64,000 nt of DNA from Methyloceanibacter caenitepidi (GTDB lineage: Bacteria; Pseudomonadota; Alphaproteobacteria; Rhizobiales; Methyloligellaceae): positions 2,491,400 through 2,555,399 of the forward strand of contig NZ_AP014648.1 in assembly GCF_000828475.1 (NCBI RefSeq), read 5' to 3'. The notes beneath the pieces were generated by a model. The model was not told where the DNA came from. It made no database searches and worked only from the letters and a program-made list of their open reading frames with translations. Of the stretch, positions 9,102 to 19,411 are shown piece by piece. The position numbers and the translations under genes were made by a program. Each line of letters opens with the position of its first letter. Position 1 is the first letter of the stretch.

Positions 9102-9258
9102 TGTCCGTTTCGCCGGTTCGGCCTGATTGGCCGCCGTTATAGCAGGAGTCTCTGGGAGGCCAGGGGTTTCGCACCCGGTTCTTGTGAGTTTTCCGCTCGG
9201 AATGCCGCGCCATTGCCCCTATCAAGGGCGCAGGACACCGGCCGGGGAGAACAGCCGC

Positions 9259-10281
9259 ATGGACGAGACGGAGCAGCGCGAGATCGAGGAGCGGCTGAAG
9301 GACAGGATAGCCGCCTACCACGAAGCGGCCCTGCTCTTCACCGCGGTCACGGCCGGCCTGCCCGATCTCCTGAAAGCCGAGCCGCGCACCCCCGAGGCCC
9401 TCGCCTCCGATCTGGGGCTCGCGGCCGGTCCCATGCGGCGCTTCCTGCGCGGGCTCGTGGCGATGCGGCTGTGCGAGGAGCGGGACGACGGCCGCTTCGC
9501 GCTGACGCCCGCCGCCGAATGCCTCACCTACGGCCATCCCTCGAACCTCAGCGAGAAGGCCTTCGTCGTCGTGGGCCAATATTGGATGCCCTGGATGTCG
9601 ATGATGTACGCGCTGCGCACGGGCGAGCCCTCCCTCCCCTTCGCCCTCAACAAGACGGCGGCCGACTGGCGCGGCGCCAAATCCGACGAAGGCCGGTTCC
9701 TGTTCCGCTACGTGGCCAAGGAGGAGCTGGCCAATCCGGGTGGAGTGCAGGAAGCCTTGGGCGACGTCGCCGACAGCGCGGTGATCGCGAGCATTGGTGG
9801 CGGCTACGGCGCCTGGCTGGCCGGCGTGCTCGAGCGCGATCCCGCGCTCAAGGGCATCGTCTTCGACGCACCGCCCGTGCTGGACGATGCCATGCGGCTG
9901 TTCGATGTCCTGGAGTTCGCTGACCGGATCGAGTTCCTCCCCGGCGATGCCCGCGACGAGGTTCCTCCCGGCGCCGACATCTATGTCCTGAAGAGCGTGC
10001 TCCAGCAGCACGGCGATAAGGACGCCGCCGCGATCCTGGAGAACTGTCACCGGGCTATGGCGGCTGGCGCGCGGCTGGTCATCTACGAACGGCTGATGCC
10101 CGAAGACCCGAACGAAGACCCAGAAGCGATCATGACCGACCTCCACATGATGGCGATCACGGGCGGCAAAACGCGCACCCTTGCGGAGATGGAAACCTTG
10201 ATCTCAGACGCCGGCCTCAGGGTCGCCGGACACCGCAACACGGCCAATGGCATGACCGCGCTCGACGTCCGCACCCTCTGA
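9259..10281 (+). CDS. acetylserotonin O-methyltransferase-like SAM methyltransferase
   Basis: A 340-residue protein from the ATG at 9259, with GGGGAGA upstream. The N-terminal 100 residues look like the winged-helix dimerisation domain of plant-type O-methyltransferases (LFTAVTAGLPDLL, TPEALASDLGL, LTPAAECL). The Rossmann domain has ASIGGGYGAWLAGVL as SAM motif I. Where the family normally has the catalytic VLHDW, this protein has VLQQHGDKDA, so the usual general-base His is replaced by Gln with a His two residues on. It may use a different base or have another role. The substrate is unknown. Divergent from guaA, with 157 bases between. Confidence 0.8.
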   Translation: MDETEQREIEERLKDRIAAYHEAALLFTAVTAGLPDLLKAEPRTPEALASDLGLAAGPMRRFLRGLVAMRLCEERDDGRFALTPAAECLTYGHPSNLSEKAFVVVGQYWMPWMSMMYALRTGEPSLPFALNKTAADWRGAKSDEGRFLFRYVAKEELANPGGVQEALGDVADSAVIASIGGGYGAWLAGVLERDPALKGIVFDAPPVLDDAMRLFDVLEFADRIEFLPGDARDEVPPGADIYVLKSVLQQHGDKDAAAILENCHRAMAAGARLVIYERLMPEDPNEDPEAIMTDLHMMAITGGKTRTLAEMETLISDAGLRVAGHRNTANGMTALDVRTL

Positions 10282-10342
10282 ATCAAAGTCGCAAGATTGG
10301 GCGCCAACCGATTCAAAGGAATCGGGAATCTCGCAGCGGGCC

Positions 10343-11638
10343 TCAAGCCTGCCGTTCGAGCGTGGCCACGAAAAAGCCGTCCGTTCCATGGCTGCGCGGG
10401 GTCATCAGCAGCGTCTCGTCGGACCCGTCCGCGGAGGCCGGCGCGTCTGCCTGGATCGAGCTCTCCCACACCGCGCGCCAGGGCTTCAGCACGAAGTCCG
10501 GATGGCGCTCCAGGAAGCCGTCGACCTGCTCGCGGTTCTCGCCCGGCAGCACCGAACACGTAATGTAGGTGAGCCTGCCGCCGGGCTTCACGAGGCCGGC
10601 GCCCGCGTCCAGCACCGCCGCCTGGTCCGCCATGCGCGCCGAAAGCATCTCGGGCGTCAGGCGCCATTTGGCGTCCGGCCGCCGCCGCCAGGTTCCCGAG
10701 CCCGTGCACGGCGCGTCGATGACGACCCGGTCCATCCGGCCCTTCAGAGGCGCTAGCCCCGCTTCGACCCCGCCTTCGAGCACTTGCACGTTGCGGGCGC
10801 CCGCGCGCCGCAAGCGGTCGAAGATGGGGCGCAGCCGCAGACGGTTCGCATCGTAGGCATAGAGCTGGCCGGTGTTCTCCATCGCCGCCGCCAGCGCCAA
10901 GGTCTTCCCGCCCGCGCCGGCGCACAGGTCGATGACCTGCTCGCGGGGTCCCGCGCCGGTCATGGCGGCCGCGATCTGGGAGCCCTCGTCCTGGACCTCG
11001 AGCCACCCCTTTCCATGGGCGGCGTCAGCCTCCACATGGGGCGTCCGCGCCGACCCTTGCCGGGGCGCGATGCGCAAGCCCTGCGGCGCATAAGTGGTTG
11101 GCTGCGGCGTGAAGCGTGCCAATGCTTTCAACACCTTGTCACGGTTTGCTTTAAGCGTGTTCACCCGCAGATCGACCGGCGCGCGCACAGAGAGCGCCGC
11201 GCCTTCGGCCGCCGCGTCCTCACCGAAGACACCTGCGAACGAGCCCTCCAGCCAATCAGGATAGTCACCGCGCACCCAGGCAGGAAGTTCCGGTGACAGC
11301 GCGCGCGAAAGCCCGGCCCGCTCCGCATTGGTCAAAGGCTCGGGCGCAAAACGGCTGCCGTCGAAGAGCGCATCCACGCTGTCGGGGCTCATCCCCCAGG
11401 CGCTCACAAGGGCCCGCAGGACGAGCGCGCGAGGGCCGTCGTCTTCCATGGCCGCGCCAAGAGACGCGCGCTGCCGCAGGCAATCGAACACGAGGCTGCC
11501 GATCGCAGCCCGGTCGCCGGATCCGGCGAAGCGATGGGCGCTCCCCCAATCCTTCAGCGCCTCGGAAGCCGGCCGCTTGCGTGCCTCCAAGTCGGTCAGC
11601 ACCTCGATGGCGGCGCTTGCTCGTCCCGCCGGTGTCAT
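10343..11638 (-). CDS. RsmB/NOP family RNA (cytosine-C5-)-methyltransferase
   Basis: A 431-residue protein from the ATG at 11638. The catalytic domain shows DLCAGAGGKTLALAAAM (SAM motif I), DAPCTGSGTWRRRPD (motif IV with the release Cys) and TYITCSVLPGEN (motif VI with the nucleophilic Cys), the two-cysteine pattern of RNA m5C methyltransferases. The N-terminal 140 residues are helical and may take the place of the NusB-like domain of RsmB. The likely target is 16S rRNA, but other m5C sites are possible. Its start overlaps the stop of the upstream MAPEG gene as TGATGA, which implies translational coupling. It lies in the conserved guaA-rsmB-guaB neighbourhood. Confidence 0.9.
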   Translation of the reverse strand: MTPAGRASAAIEVLTDLEARKRPASEALKDWGSAHRFAGSGDRAAIGSLVFDCLRQRASLGAAMEDDGPRALVLRALVSAWGMSPDSVDALFDGSRFAPEPLTNAERAGLSRALSPELPAWVRGDYPDWLEGSFAGVFGEDAAAEGAALSVRAPVDLRVNTLKANRDKVLKALARFTPQPTTYAPQGLRIAPRQGSARTPHVEADAAHGKGWLEVQDEGSQIAAAMTGAGPREQVIDLCAGAGGKTLALAAAMENTGQLYAYDANRLRLRPIFDRLRRAGARNVQVLEGGVEAGLAPLKGRMDRVVIDAPCTGSGTWRRRPDAKWRLTPEMLSARMADQAAVLDAGAGLVKPGGRLTYITCSVLPGENREQVDGFLERHPDFVLKPWRAVWESSIQADAPASADGSDETLLMTPRSHGTDGFFVATLERQA

Positions 11639-12066
11639 CAGTTCGTCTGAAACACGAGGATCCGGCCGGCGATGAGGACCCACATCAGCGCCAGCGCGAC
11701 GGCGCCGAGCAGGAACATGGGCGTCCGATGCGCGAGCCTGTTGCTCGTCACATGGATCGCGGTGTGGCCGATCCGGGAAAGGGTGAACATCCACATGAGC
11801 ACATAGACCGTCGTGTCGAGGGTCTTGGTCATGAAGCCGAGCAGCACAACGACGTAGAACAGCGTGGGCATCTCCATGGCATTGTGGAAGGCATTGCTGA
11901 CCTGTTGCACGTAAGGGGGCCAATCGGCCTGGCGCGAGGCCGCCACCTCGGGGTGCACATCGCCCTTACGGATGGCCCGGAGCCGCAAGATGATCATCCA
12001 GAACAGCAGGGCAAAGGTTAGCGCGACCTGCAGAAACATGGGCAGTAGTATGGCTGCGAGCGACAT
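11638..12066 (-). CDS. MAPEG family membrane protein
   Basis: A 142-residue protein starting at 12066 (AAGGAAAG upstream), with four predicted membrane helices (about 3-25, 57-77, 82-100 and 115-138). MAPEG members are microsomal glutathione transferase or eicosanoid-metabolism relatives; bacterial versions are poorly characterised. Conserved family blocks include the FHNAMEMPTLFYVV helix and the SRIGHTAIHVTSNRLAHRTPMF segment. It is the first gene of a two-gene unit with the RsmB-type methyltransferase, sharing TGATGA. Substrate and role are unknown. A longer start at 12147 would add 27 residues before the first helix and is less likely. Confidence 0.82.
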   Translation of the reverse strand: MSLAAILLPMFLQVALTFALLFWMIILRLRAIRKGDVHPEVAASRQADWPPYVQQVSNAFHNAMEMPTLFYVVVLLGFMTKTLDTTVYVLMWMFTLSRIGHTAIHVTSNRLAHRTPMFLLGAVALALMWVLIAGRILVFQTN

Positions 12067-12238
12067 GAGCTTTCCTTTTGGGATTCTTTGCGCGTAGCGA
12101 TCCGCGCAGTTCGCGCGCCTCGCGCTCTTATACTCCGCCAGCGCCACAGTTGTAGATACGCTCTTCTTTCGAGGTATCGCGCCGTCCTCTGACCCTAAGG
12201 CATGCCAAAATGTCCGGGAAACATGGAGGGATGTTCAA

Positions 12239-12266
12239 TTGACGGGACGCTTCCGCCCCTTTTAAA
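12239..12266 (+). promoter_or_regulatory. sigma-70-type promoter for TPR protein
   Basis: TTGACG at 12239-12244 and TTTAAA at 12261-12266 are separated by 16 bases. The start codon at 12313 would then have a 5' leader of about 40 bases containing the AGGAGG site at 12301-12306. Confidence 0.5.
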
Positions 12267-12312
12267 CGTACATAAAACAGCAAAGCTCAAAGAGTCTCTA
12301 AGGAGGATTTCC

Positions 12313-13161
12313 ATGCGCATCCGCGCTTTTCCAATGTTTTCCGTCGGAGCTGCGCTCGCGGCCGGGCTTCTCACCGCTGCGCTTCTCGCGCACCCCGCAG
12401 CCGCCGAGGACGGCACGTCCTCGGATCCCTGCTTCGACGGCAAACTGAGCATCAAGGAGGTACTGGACGCCTGCCAAGCCTTCATCGACGAGGGCAGCGA
12501 CGACAAAACGCTCCTCATACGCGCCCATAGCGTGCGCGCCATGGGGCTCTCGGCCACAGGCAATCTCGATGAGGCCATGGTCGACATTAACGCCGCTGTC
12601 GAGATCGATCCGAAGCGCGCCAACAGCTATTTCATGCGCGCGGCCGCCTACGACGCGATGAACGACTACGACAACGCGATCGAGGATCTGGACCAGGCCA
12701 TCGAGTTGAAGGACGACGACGCGGATTACTATCTGCTGCGCGGCCTCGTCTACAGCCGCAAGAACGATCTCGACGCCGCGCTGATCAACTTGAACAAGAA
12801 GGTCGAGTTGGACCCGAAGGCCATCAACGGCTATTCGAGCCGCGGCGAGATCCATCGCAAGCGTAAGGATTACGATGAGTCGATCGCCGACTATACGAAG
12901 GTGATCGAGCTCGATCCCGAGACCGCGAAAGGCTATGTCGATCGCGGCTGGGTCTATGTCCTAAGCGACGATCTCGACAAGGCGGGCCCCGACTTCGACA
13001 CGGCGTTGAAGATTCAGGGGAACAACGCGATGGCTCTGGTCGGCCGGGGCGTCGTGAAAAGCCGGACGGGCAAGCCTACGGACGGCAGCGCAGACCTGAG
13101 GATGGCCGAGAAGCTCGAGCCGGGTGTCTTTGATCAGGTGCGCGCGATGGGCGTCAAATAG
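12313..13161 (+). CDS. periplasmic tetratricopeptide-repeat protein
   Basis: A 282-residue protein starting at 12313 behind a perfect AGGAGG. A Sec signal (about 1-29, ending PAAA before EDGTSS) is followed by a short Cys-containing segment (DPCFDG, DACQAF; likely a disulfide) and at least five TPR units from about residue 60, recognisable as repeated YFMRAAAYDAMNDYDNAIED-like helices with Asp-Pro turns. TPR proteins are scaffolds for protein partners, so this is probably a periplasmic adaptor; its partner is not evident. It is monocistronic and convergent with guaB. Confidence 0.82.
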   Translation: MRIRAFPMFSVGAALAAGLLTAALLAHPAAAEDGTSSDPCFDGKLSIKEVLDACQAFIDEGSDDKTLLIRAHSVRAMGLSATGNLDEAMVDINAAVEIDPKRANSYFMRAAAYDAMNDYDNAIEDLDQAIELKDDDADYYLLRGLVYSRKNDLDAALINLNKKVELDPKAINGYSSRGEIHRKRKDYDESIADYTKVIELDPETAKGYVDRGWVYVLSDDLDKAGPDFDTALKIQGNNAMALVGRGVVKSRTGKPTDGSADLRMAEKLEPGVFDQVRAMGVK

Positions 13162-13229
13162 TGGCGATGAACCAGCAAGCACCAAGATGAGCGCACGGCT
13201 GCAAGAGCCGCCGCTCAAATGGCGTTAGC

Positions 13230-14855
<1,626 letters not shown>

Positions 14856-15770
14856 TCAGAGCGCCTTGAGAGCCTTGCGTAACAATGGCGCCGCAATCTC
14901 CGAAAACGCCTGGACCTTCGGCTGCGGCAAACGGTCCTCCCGGTGCACGAGGCTGACCGGCAGCGGTTCCGGTTCGAAGTCCTCGAGGATCCGGCGCAAC
15001 GACCCGTCCTTCAAAGCCGCCTGCGCCTGATAGGACAGAACCCGCACGATACCGAGACCCGACACAGCGGCGTCAATGCCCGTCTCGGCCGTGTTCACGA
15101 TCAAGCGCGGCTCGACCGGGACGTTTTGGGCCTTCCGCTTCTCCTGACCGCCGCTTCCGGGAAATCCCCAGCGATCGGGCTGGGAGAACGAGGTGAAGGT
15201 GATGCAGGAATGGTCGAGCAGTGCTCTCGGCTCGGCGGGCTCGCCGGCGGCCTCCAGATAGGCGGGACTTGCGCAGCAGATCAGCCGAACTGTGCCTAGG
15301 GTGGTGGCGCGCATGGCCGAATCCGGGAGACGGCCAATGCGGATCCCGAGATCGAGCCCCTCCTCGACGAGATTGACCACCCGGTTCACCAGAAGCATGC
15401 GCGCGGTCATCCGCGGATAGGCGTCAAGATAGGCGCTCACCACAGGACGCACATGCAGGCGGCCGAACAGGCTTGGCGCCGTCAGGGCCAACAGGCCGCG
15501 GGGTTCCGTCTTCTCGCCGGCCAAATGTCGTTCGGCCATGTCGAGGTCGCCGAGAACCCGGCGGCAGGTCTCCAAATAGGCTTGACCAGGCTCCGTCAGA
15601 GCCAGACGCCGCGTGGTTCGGGTGACAAGACGCGTGTTGAGGTCCTCTTCCAGCGCCTTGAGGTGGCGGCTCACCGTGGTCAGCGGCATGCCGAGCCGTT
15701 CGCCGGCCGCCGAAAGAGAGCCTGCGTCGGCAATGGCCACGAACACCCGGATTGCGCCCAGCCGATCCAT
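14856..15770 (-). CDS. LysR family transcriptional regulator
   Basis: A 304-residue regulator. The N-terminal winged helix-turn-helix (about 1-60: AIADAGSLSAAGERLGMPLTTVSRHL split over helices 2 and 3) is followed by a periplasmic-binding-protein-like effector domain. It resembles the group often found divergent from glutathione transferase or oxidoreductase genes, and here it diverges from a glutathione S-transferase with 116 bases between the starts. That arrangement suggests it controls the transferase and itself. Effector unknown. Confidence 0.93.
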   Translation of the reverse strand: MDRLGAIRVFVAIADAGSLSAAGERLGMPLTTVSRHLKALEEDLNTRLVTRTTRRLALTEPGQAYLETCRRVLGDLDMAERHLAGEKTEPRGLLALTAPSLFGRLHVRPVVSAYLDAYPRMTARMLLVNRVVNLVEEGLDLGIRIGRLPDSAMRATTLGTVRLICCASPAYLEAAGEPAEPRALLDHSCITFTSFSQPDRWGFPGSGGQEKRKAQNVPVEPRLIVNTAETGIDAAVSGLGIVRVLSYQAQAALKDGSLRRILEDFEPEPLPVSLVHREDRLPQPKVQAFSEIAAPLLRKALKAL

Positions 15771-15886
15771 CTATTCTCCCAATTTTTGGAACAATATATC
15801 TTCTATTTCCTCCATACCGCAAAAAACCGGAATAAGCCATATGAGGGACGACACACCGCAGCCACGCCGCTGGAAGGGAACGCTCA
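15771..15886. promoter_or_regulatory. divergent control region between LysR gene and GST gene
   Basis: The 116 bases between the two divergent starts are locally AT-rich at 15780-15815, in contrast to the flanks. They must hold promoters for both genes and the presumed LysR binding site. No exact T-N11-A palindrome could be assigned with confidence. Confidence 0.45.
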
Positions 15887-16489
15887 ATGACCGCTCGCAC
15901 GCTGTACGACATGGAACTCTCGGGGAATTGCTACAAAGTCCGGCTCTTTTGCGCCCTGCTCGGACTGGACGTCGCGCTGGAACCGGTCGACCTAATGGCG
16001 GGAGCGCATAAGCAAAGCCCGTTCATCGACCTCAACCCGTTCGGCCAGGTTCCCGTCCTTCAAGACGGCGACGTCCTCTTGCGCGACTCCCAGGCCATCC
16101 TCGTCTACCTCGCCCGCAAATATGGCGGCGAGAACTGGCTGCCCACGGACCCGGTCGGCATGGCGAGCGTGGTGAACTGGCTGATGGTGGCGGAGAACGA
16201 AATCGCCCGCGGGCCCGGTGATGCGCGTCTCCGGGACAAGTTCGGCTTCCCCGTCGACGGCCACAAGGCCCGCGAGAACGCAGCACAGATTCTCGGGCTG
16301 CTCGAGGCGCGCCTTTCGCAGAATGAATGGCTGGCGCTTGACCGGCCGACCATCGCCGACATCGCGTGCATGCCCTATGTGGCCCTGGGCCATGAAGGCG
16401 GCGTCCCGCTCGATAGCTACCCTGCGATCCAAGCCTGGGTCGGCCGCATCAAGGCCCTGCCCGGCTTCGTCTCCATGCCGGCGCTCTAG
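15887..16489 (+). CDS. glutathione S-transferase family protein
   Basis: A 200-residue cytosolic protein with the thioredoxin-like N-terminal domain (about 1-78: SGNCYKVRLFCALLGLD with the candidate catalytic Ser/Cys, then FGQVPVLQDGDVLLRDSQAI carrying the cis-Pro glutathione site) and the all-helical C-terminal domain (about 85-200). The family joins glutathione to electrophiles or reduces disulfides. It is probably regulated by the divergent LysR gene. A pyridoxamine-oxidase-like gene starts seven bases after its stop, indicating co-transcription. Confidence 0.9.
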   Translation: MTARTLYDMELSGNCYKVRLFCALLGLDVALEPVDLMAGAHKQSPFIDLNPFGQVPVLQDGDVLLRDSQAILVYLARKYGGENWLPTDPVGMASVVNWLMVAENEIARGPGDARLRDKFGFPVDGHKARENAAQILGLLEARLSQNEWLALDRPTIADIACMPYVALGHEGGVPLDSYPAIQAWVGRIKALPGFVSMPAL

Positions 16490-16496
16490 GCCACCC

Positions 16497-17105
16497 ATGC
16501 GCAACTGGATGGACATAACCTTCACACCCTCGGTCAAGGCGGCGCAGACCCGCCGCGGGTCGCGCGACGGCTATGCCCGGATGGAAGCGAAGGGCACGAC
16601 GCGAACGTTCGTCGACGAGGGCCTAGCAGAGTTCATTGCGAACACTCGCTCCTTCTACCTGGCGACGGCCAGCGGCGACGGCCAGCCCTATATTCAGCAC
16701 CGGGGCGGCCCGCCGGGCTTCCTCCGCGTCATCGACGAGAACACGCTGGCCTTCGCCGACTTCTCGGGCAACCGGCAATACATCTCGACCGGCAATTTGG
16801 ACGAGAACGCAAAGGCGATGATCTTCATCATGGATTACCGCATGCGCCGACGCGTGAAGATCTGGGGCACGGCCAAGGTCGTGGAGAACGACGACACGCT
16901 GATCGAGCAGCTGATGCCCGACAACTACGTGGCGCGGCCCGAAGCGGCCATGGTCTTCACCGTGAACTCCTGGGACACGAACTGTCCGCAGCACATTCCC
17001 CTCATGGTGTTCGCCGAGGACGTCGAACCGCTTGCCGAGCGCGTCGCCGCGCTGGAAGCGGAGAACGCGCGGCTGCGCAAACAAGTGGCCGTCAACCGGC
17101 CTTAG
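16497..17105 (+). CDS. pyridoxamine 5'-phosphate oxidase-fold flavin-binding protein
   Basis: A 202-residue protein from the ATG at 16497, starting seven bases after the GST stop. The split beta-barrel FMN-binding fold shows in FYLATASGDGQPYIQHRGG, FADFSGNRQYISTGNL and KIWGTAKVVE. The C-terminus ends in a short coiled coil (LAERVAALEAENARLRKQ), which suggests oligomerisation. Family members reduce or bind flavins, haem or F420 in redox reactions; true pyridoxamine oxidase is smaller and lacks this tail. Co-transcription with a glutathione transferase points to detoxification or stress, as inference only. Confidence 0.85.
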   Translation: MRNWMDITFTPSVKAAQTRRGSRDGYARMEAKGTTRTFVDEGLAEFIANTRSFYLATASGDGQPYIQHRGGPPGFLRVIDENTLAFADFSGNRQYISTGNLDENAKAMIFIMDYRMRRRVKIWGTAKVVENDDTLIEQLMPDNYVARPEAAMVFTVNSWDTNCPQHIPLMVFAEDVEPLAERVAALEAENARLRKQVAVNRP

Positions 17106-17161
17106 AATTGCAAAAATCGAGAGGCACGCTTCGCGCCAGGGTAGGTTCGGAGCGGTTCACA

Positions 17162-17554
17162 ATGACGACGGCGATGGAGGCGGACTGGATCCTCAGGACC
17201 ATGGCCGCGATGGCGGCGGCCGACAAGCGGCTCGATGCCCGCGAGGTCGACCTCATCCAACGCGTGTTTCAAGAGCTGACCGGACGGCCCGTCGACGTCG
17301 GCGGCGTCGTGTCTGCTGTTCAAGTCTATGCCCGACGAGATGTGGCCCAAGACCTGTCGCTTGTGGCCGGCAGCTTCTCATTGGAAGCAAAGACAGCCAT
17401 CCTGCACGGGGCCTATCGGACGCTCGCCGTCAACGGTCATGTTACCGAGGACGAGCGCGACACACTCGACAGGCTCGCAGGCGCGCTTCGTCTCACGGAA
17501 ACAGAATTCGAAACGATCCTGGCGGAGGTCGATACACCGAACGCACAGACCTAG
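17162..17554 (+). CDS. TerB-like tellurite-resistance family protein
   Basis: A 130-residue all-helical protein from the ATG at 17162; an upstream TTG at 17108 is possible. The TerB-type pattern of paired acidic helices is seen: MAAADKRLDAREVDLIQRV near the N-terminus and VNGHVTEDERDTLDRLAGAL near the C-terminus, each with the DxxLDxxE metal-binding-like turn of this fold. TerB domains occur in tellurite resistance and broader stress systems; the biochemical role is unclear. Its TAG stop shares a CTAG with the stop of the convergent aquaporin gene. Confidence 0.8.
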   Translation: MTTAMEADWILRTMAAMAAADKRLDAREVDLIQRVFQELTGRPVDVGGVVSAVQVYARRDVAQDLSLVAGSFSLEAKTAILHGAYRTLAVNGHVTEDERDTLDRLAGALRLTETEFETILAEVDTPNAQT

Positions 17555-18231
17555 CGGTCGTTAGTCACCGATCCGGGTCTGAGCAGCCAGCCCAACAAGA
17601 GCACGGCCGTGGCGGCGCCAATAAACTGCGCCACAAGAAATGCCGGGACGTTGACCGGCGCGATCCCCGAAAACGTGTCGCTGATGGCGCGGGCTATCGT
17701 CACGGCCGGATTGGCAAAAGAGGTCGAGGACGTGAACCAATAGGCGCTCGTAATGTAGAGGCCGACCGCAGCCGGGATCGCACTCACGTTGAAGCGGACG
17801 CACCCCAAGATCGTCGCCACGAGACCGAAGGTGGCGACGAACTCGCCGAGCCACTGCCCAAACCCCGTCCTTGCATGCTGACTGATCTGGATCGCGTCCT
17901 GGCCGAACATCAGGTGAGCCGCAACCGCGCCCAAGCAGCCTCCCACGATTTGAACCGCCATGTAGGGAAGCACTTGATCGCGTGGGAGCGAGCCGCGCAA
18001 GAGCATGGCAAGACTCACCGCAGGATTGAAATGCGCGCCCGAGACGTCGATGAAAATGGTGATGATGACGAACAGGACCGCGCCCGTCGCGATCGTGTTG
18101 CAGAGAAGCGCCAGCGCCACGTTCCCGCCGGCGAGCGTCTCCGCCATGATGCCGGACCCGACCACCGCCATCACGAGAAAGAAGGTGCCCAGCGCCTCGG
18201 CCGCGAGCCGCCGCGTGAAATCGAATGTCAT
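17551..18231 (-). CDS. aqpS: MIP family aquaglyceroporin, AqpS-like
   Basis: A 226-residue six-helix channel. Both NPA half-helices are intact: GAHFNPAVS in the first half and [12 protein letters not shown] in the second. The gene starts 20 bases after the arsenite methyltransferase stop, so the two form one transcript. In rhizobia AqpS is a known arsenite or methylarsenical channel within ars operons, and this pairing supports that reading over a water channel. No ArsR-type repressor is visible next to the pair. Symbol given on context plus similarity. Confidence 0.85.
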   Translation of the reverse strand: MTFDFTRRLAAEALGTFFLVMAVVGSGIMAETLAGGNVALALLCNTIATGAVLFVIITIFIDVSGAHFNPAVSLAMLLRGSLPRDQVLPYMAVQIVGGCLGAVAAHLMFGQDAIQISQHARTGFGQWLGEFVATFGLVATILGCVRFNVSAIPAAVGLYITSAYWFTSSTSFANPAVTIARAISDTFSGIAPVNVPAFLVAQFIGAATAVLLLGWLLRPGSVTNDR

Positions 18232-18251
18232 AGTTCCCCCGGTGCGCCGCG

Positions 18252-19304
18252 TTAGCAGCAGCTGACTGATCCGTTCCCCGCTTTGTCCGCTTCGTCGAAT
18301 GGCGACGGCGTTCCGCAGCCCGGGAAAATACCGAAATGCTTGGAAAAGTCACCGACGAAGTCGAAATAGGGAGCAAAGCGGGTGTCGGCCAGCATGCGCC
18401 AGACATTGCCGCACACGGGAAAGATCCGGTCCTTCTCGATCAGGTGATGGTCGTCGAGGATGAACGTCTCCGGCTGTTCGAAAACGCCGCCTCGGTAGAT
18501 GACCGCCTGCCCGTAGTCCTCGCAGGCCGGTTCCAGGTCGTCGAGCTTGAAGAGCCGGTAGGTCGCTGAGAAGAAGCGCGCATTGCCGAGCTTCGCGCGC
18601 ATCTCAGGATTGTCGATCTCGATGGGGCGGCTGCTGACGAGGCGCGGATCGAGAAAACCCGCCTGCTTCGCCATCGGTAGGAAGTCGTTCCAGTAGAGCG
18701 CCCCGCCGAGACACTCGCCGTAGAGTAGCGGGTCGGAACGCAGCTCGTCCGGCAGCCGCCGGTCGCAATAGACATCCGCAAAGTAGAGCTCGCCGCCCTG
18801 CTTCAGGAGATTGTACGCGCCGCGCAGCACCGCCGGCTTGTCCATGCACAGATTGATGACGCAGTTGGACACGATGACATCGAACGAGCCTGGCGAGAGA
18901 TCGAGCGCATCGAGATTTTCAAGATAGCCCTCCAGAAACCGCACATTGGATTTGGCATAGCCGAACTTCTTCGCGTGCCAGTCTCGATGAGCGTCAGCCG
19001 TCGCCAGCTGTTCGGCGGTCATGTCCACGCCGGTGACAGAGCCGCCCTCGCCGACGAGCTGCGAGAGAATATAGACGTCCCGTCCCGTTCCGGAGCCAAG
19101 ATCGAGCACGTTGCAGTTCTTGAGTGACGTGGGGATACACAGGCCGCATCCGTAGTAGCGGGAGACGACCTCGTCGTGAACATTGGCGATCAGCTCGGTG
19201 AGGTGGCGCGGCATCTCCGCCGCGTCACAACAGGCACTGGTTTGAAGATCCCCCGAACCCTTCAGAACCTTGCCGTAATACTCCTTGACCACCTCGATAT
19301 TCAT
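18252..19304 (-). CDS. arsM: arsenite S-adenosylmethionine methyltransferase
   Basis: A 350-residue SAM enzyme. [12 protein letters not shown] (67-78) is motif I. Cys148 in SNCVIN and Cys198 in GECLGG keep the 50-residue spacing of the two arsenic-binding cysteines of characterised ArsM; CGLC at 53-56 and the CC at 25-26 provide the further conserved thiols. A CC pair also ends the protein. ArsM methylates trivalent arsenic to mono-, di- and trimethyl species, in part volatile. The AqpS-like channel downstream could pass substrate or product. The pair is lodged between guaB and rlmE with the GST group, probably a later acquisition. Confidence 0.92.
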   Translation of the reverse strand: MNIEVVKEYYGKVLKGSGDLQTSACCDAAEMPRHLTELIANVHDEVVSRYYGCGLCIPTSLKNCNVLDLGSGTGRDVYILSQLVGEGGSVTGVDMTAEQLATADAHRDWHAKKFGYAKSNVRFLEGYLENLDALDLSPGSFDVIVSNCVINLCMDKPAVLRGAYNLLKQGGELYFADVYCDRRLPDELRSDPLLYGECLGGALYWNDFLPMAKQAGFLDPRLVSSRPIEIDNPEMRAKLGNARFFSATYRLFKLDDLEPACEDYGQAVIYRGGVFEQPETFILDDHHLIEKDRIFPVCGNVWRMLADTRFAPYFDFVGDFSKHFGIFPGCGTPSPFDEADKAGNGSVSCC

Positions 19305-19411
19305 CGCACCGCTCCGGAATCGCCCGCCAGCCCCAATGCCGTCGGTTCGTGGGGCACCCTATCAAATGTCGGGCGCGTGCAGCAGCACACAGGACAGCAC
19401 AGTCGCGTGAA

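Noticed and set aside
7614..9923. A 769-codon plus-strand open frame across guaA and the methyltransferase gene
   Set aside because: It is the shadow of guaA in a GC-rich genome; the His/Arg/Gly-rich composition has no resemblance to a protein family and guaA is unmistakable.
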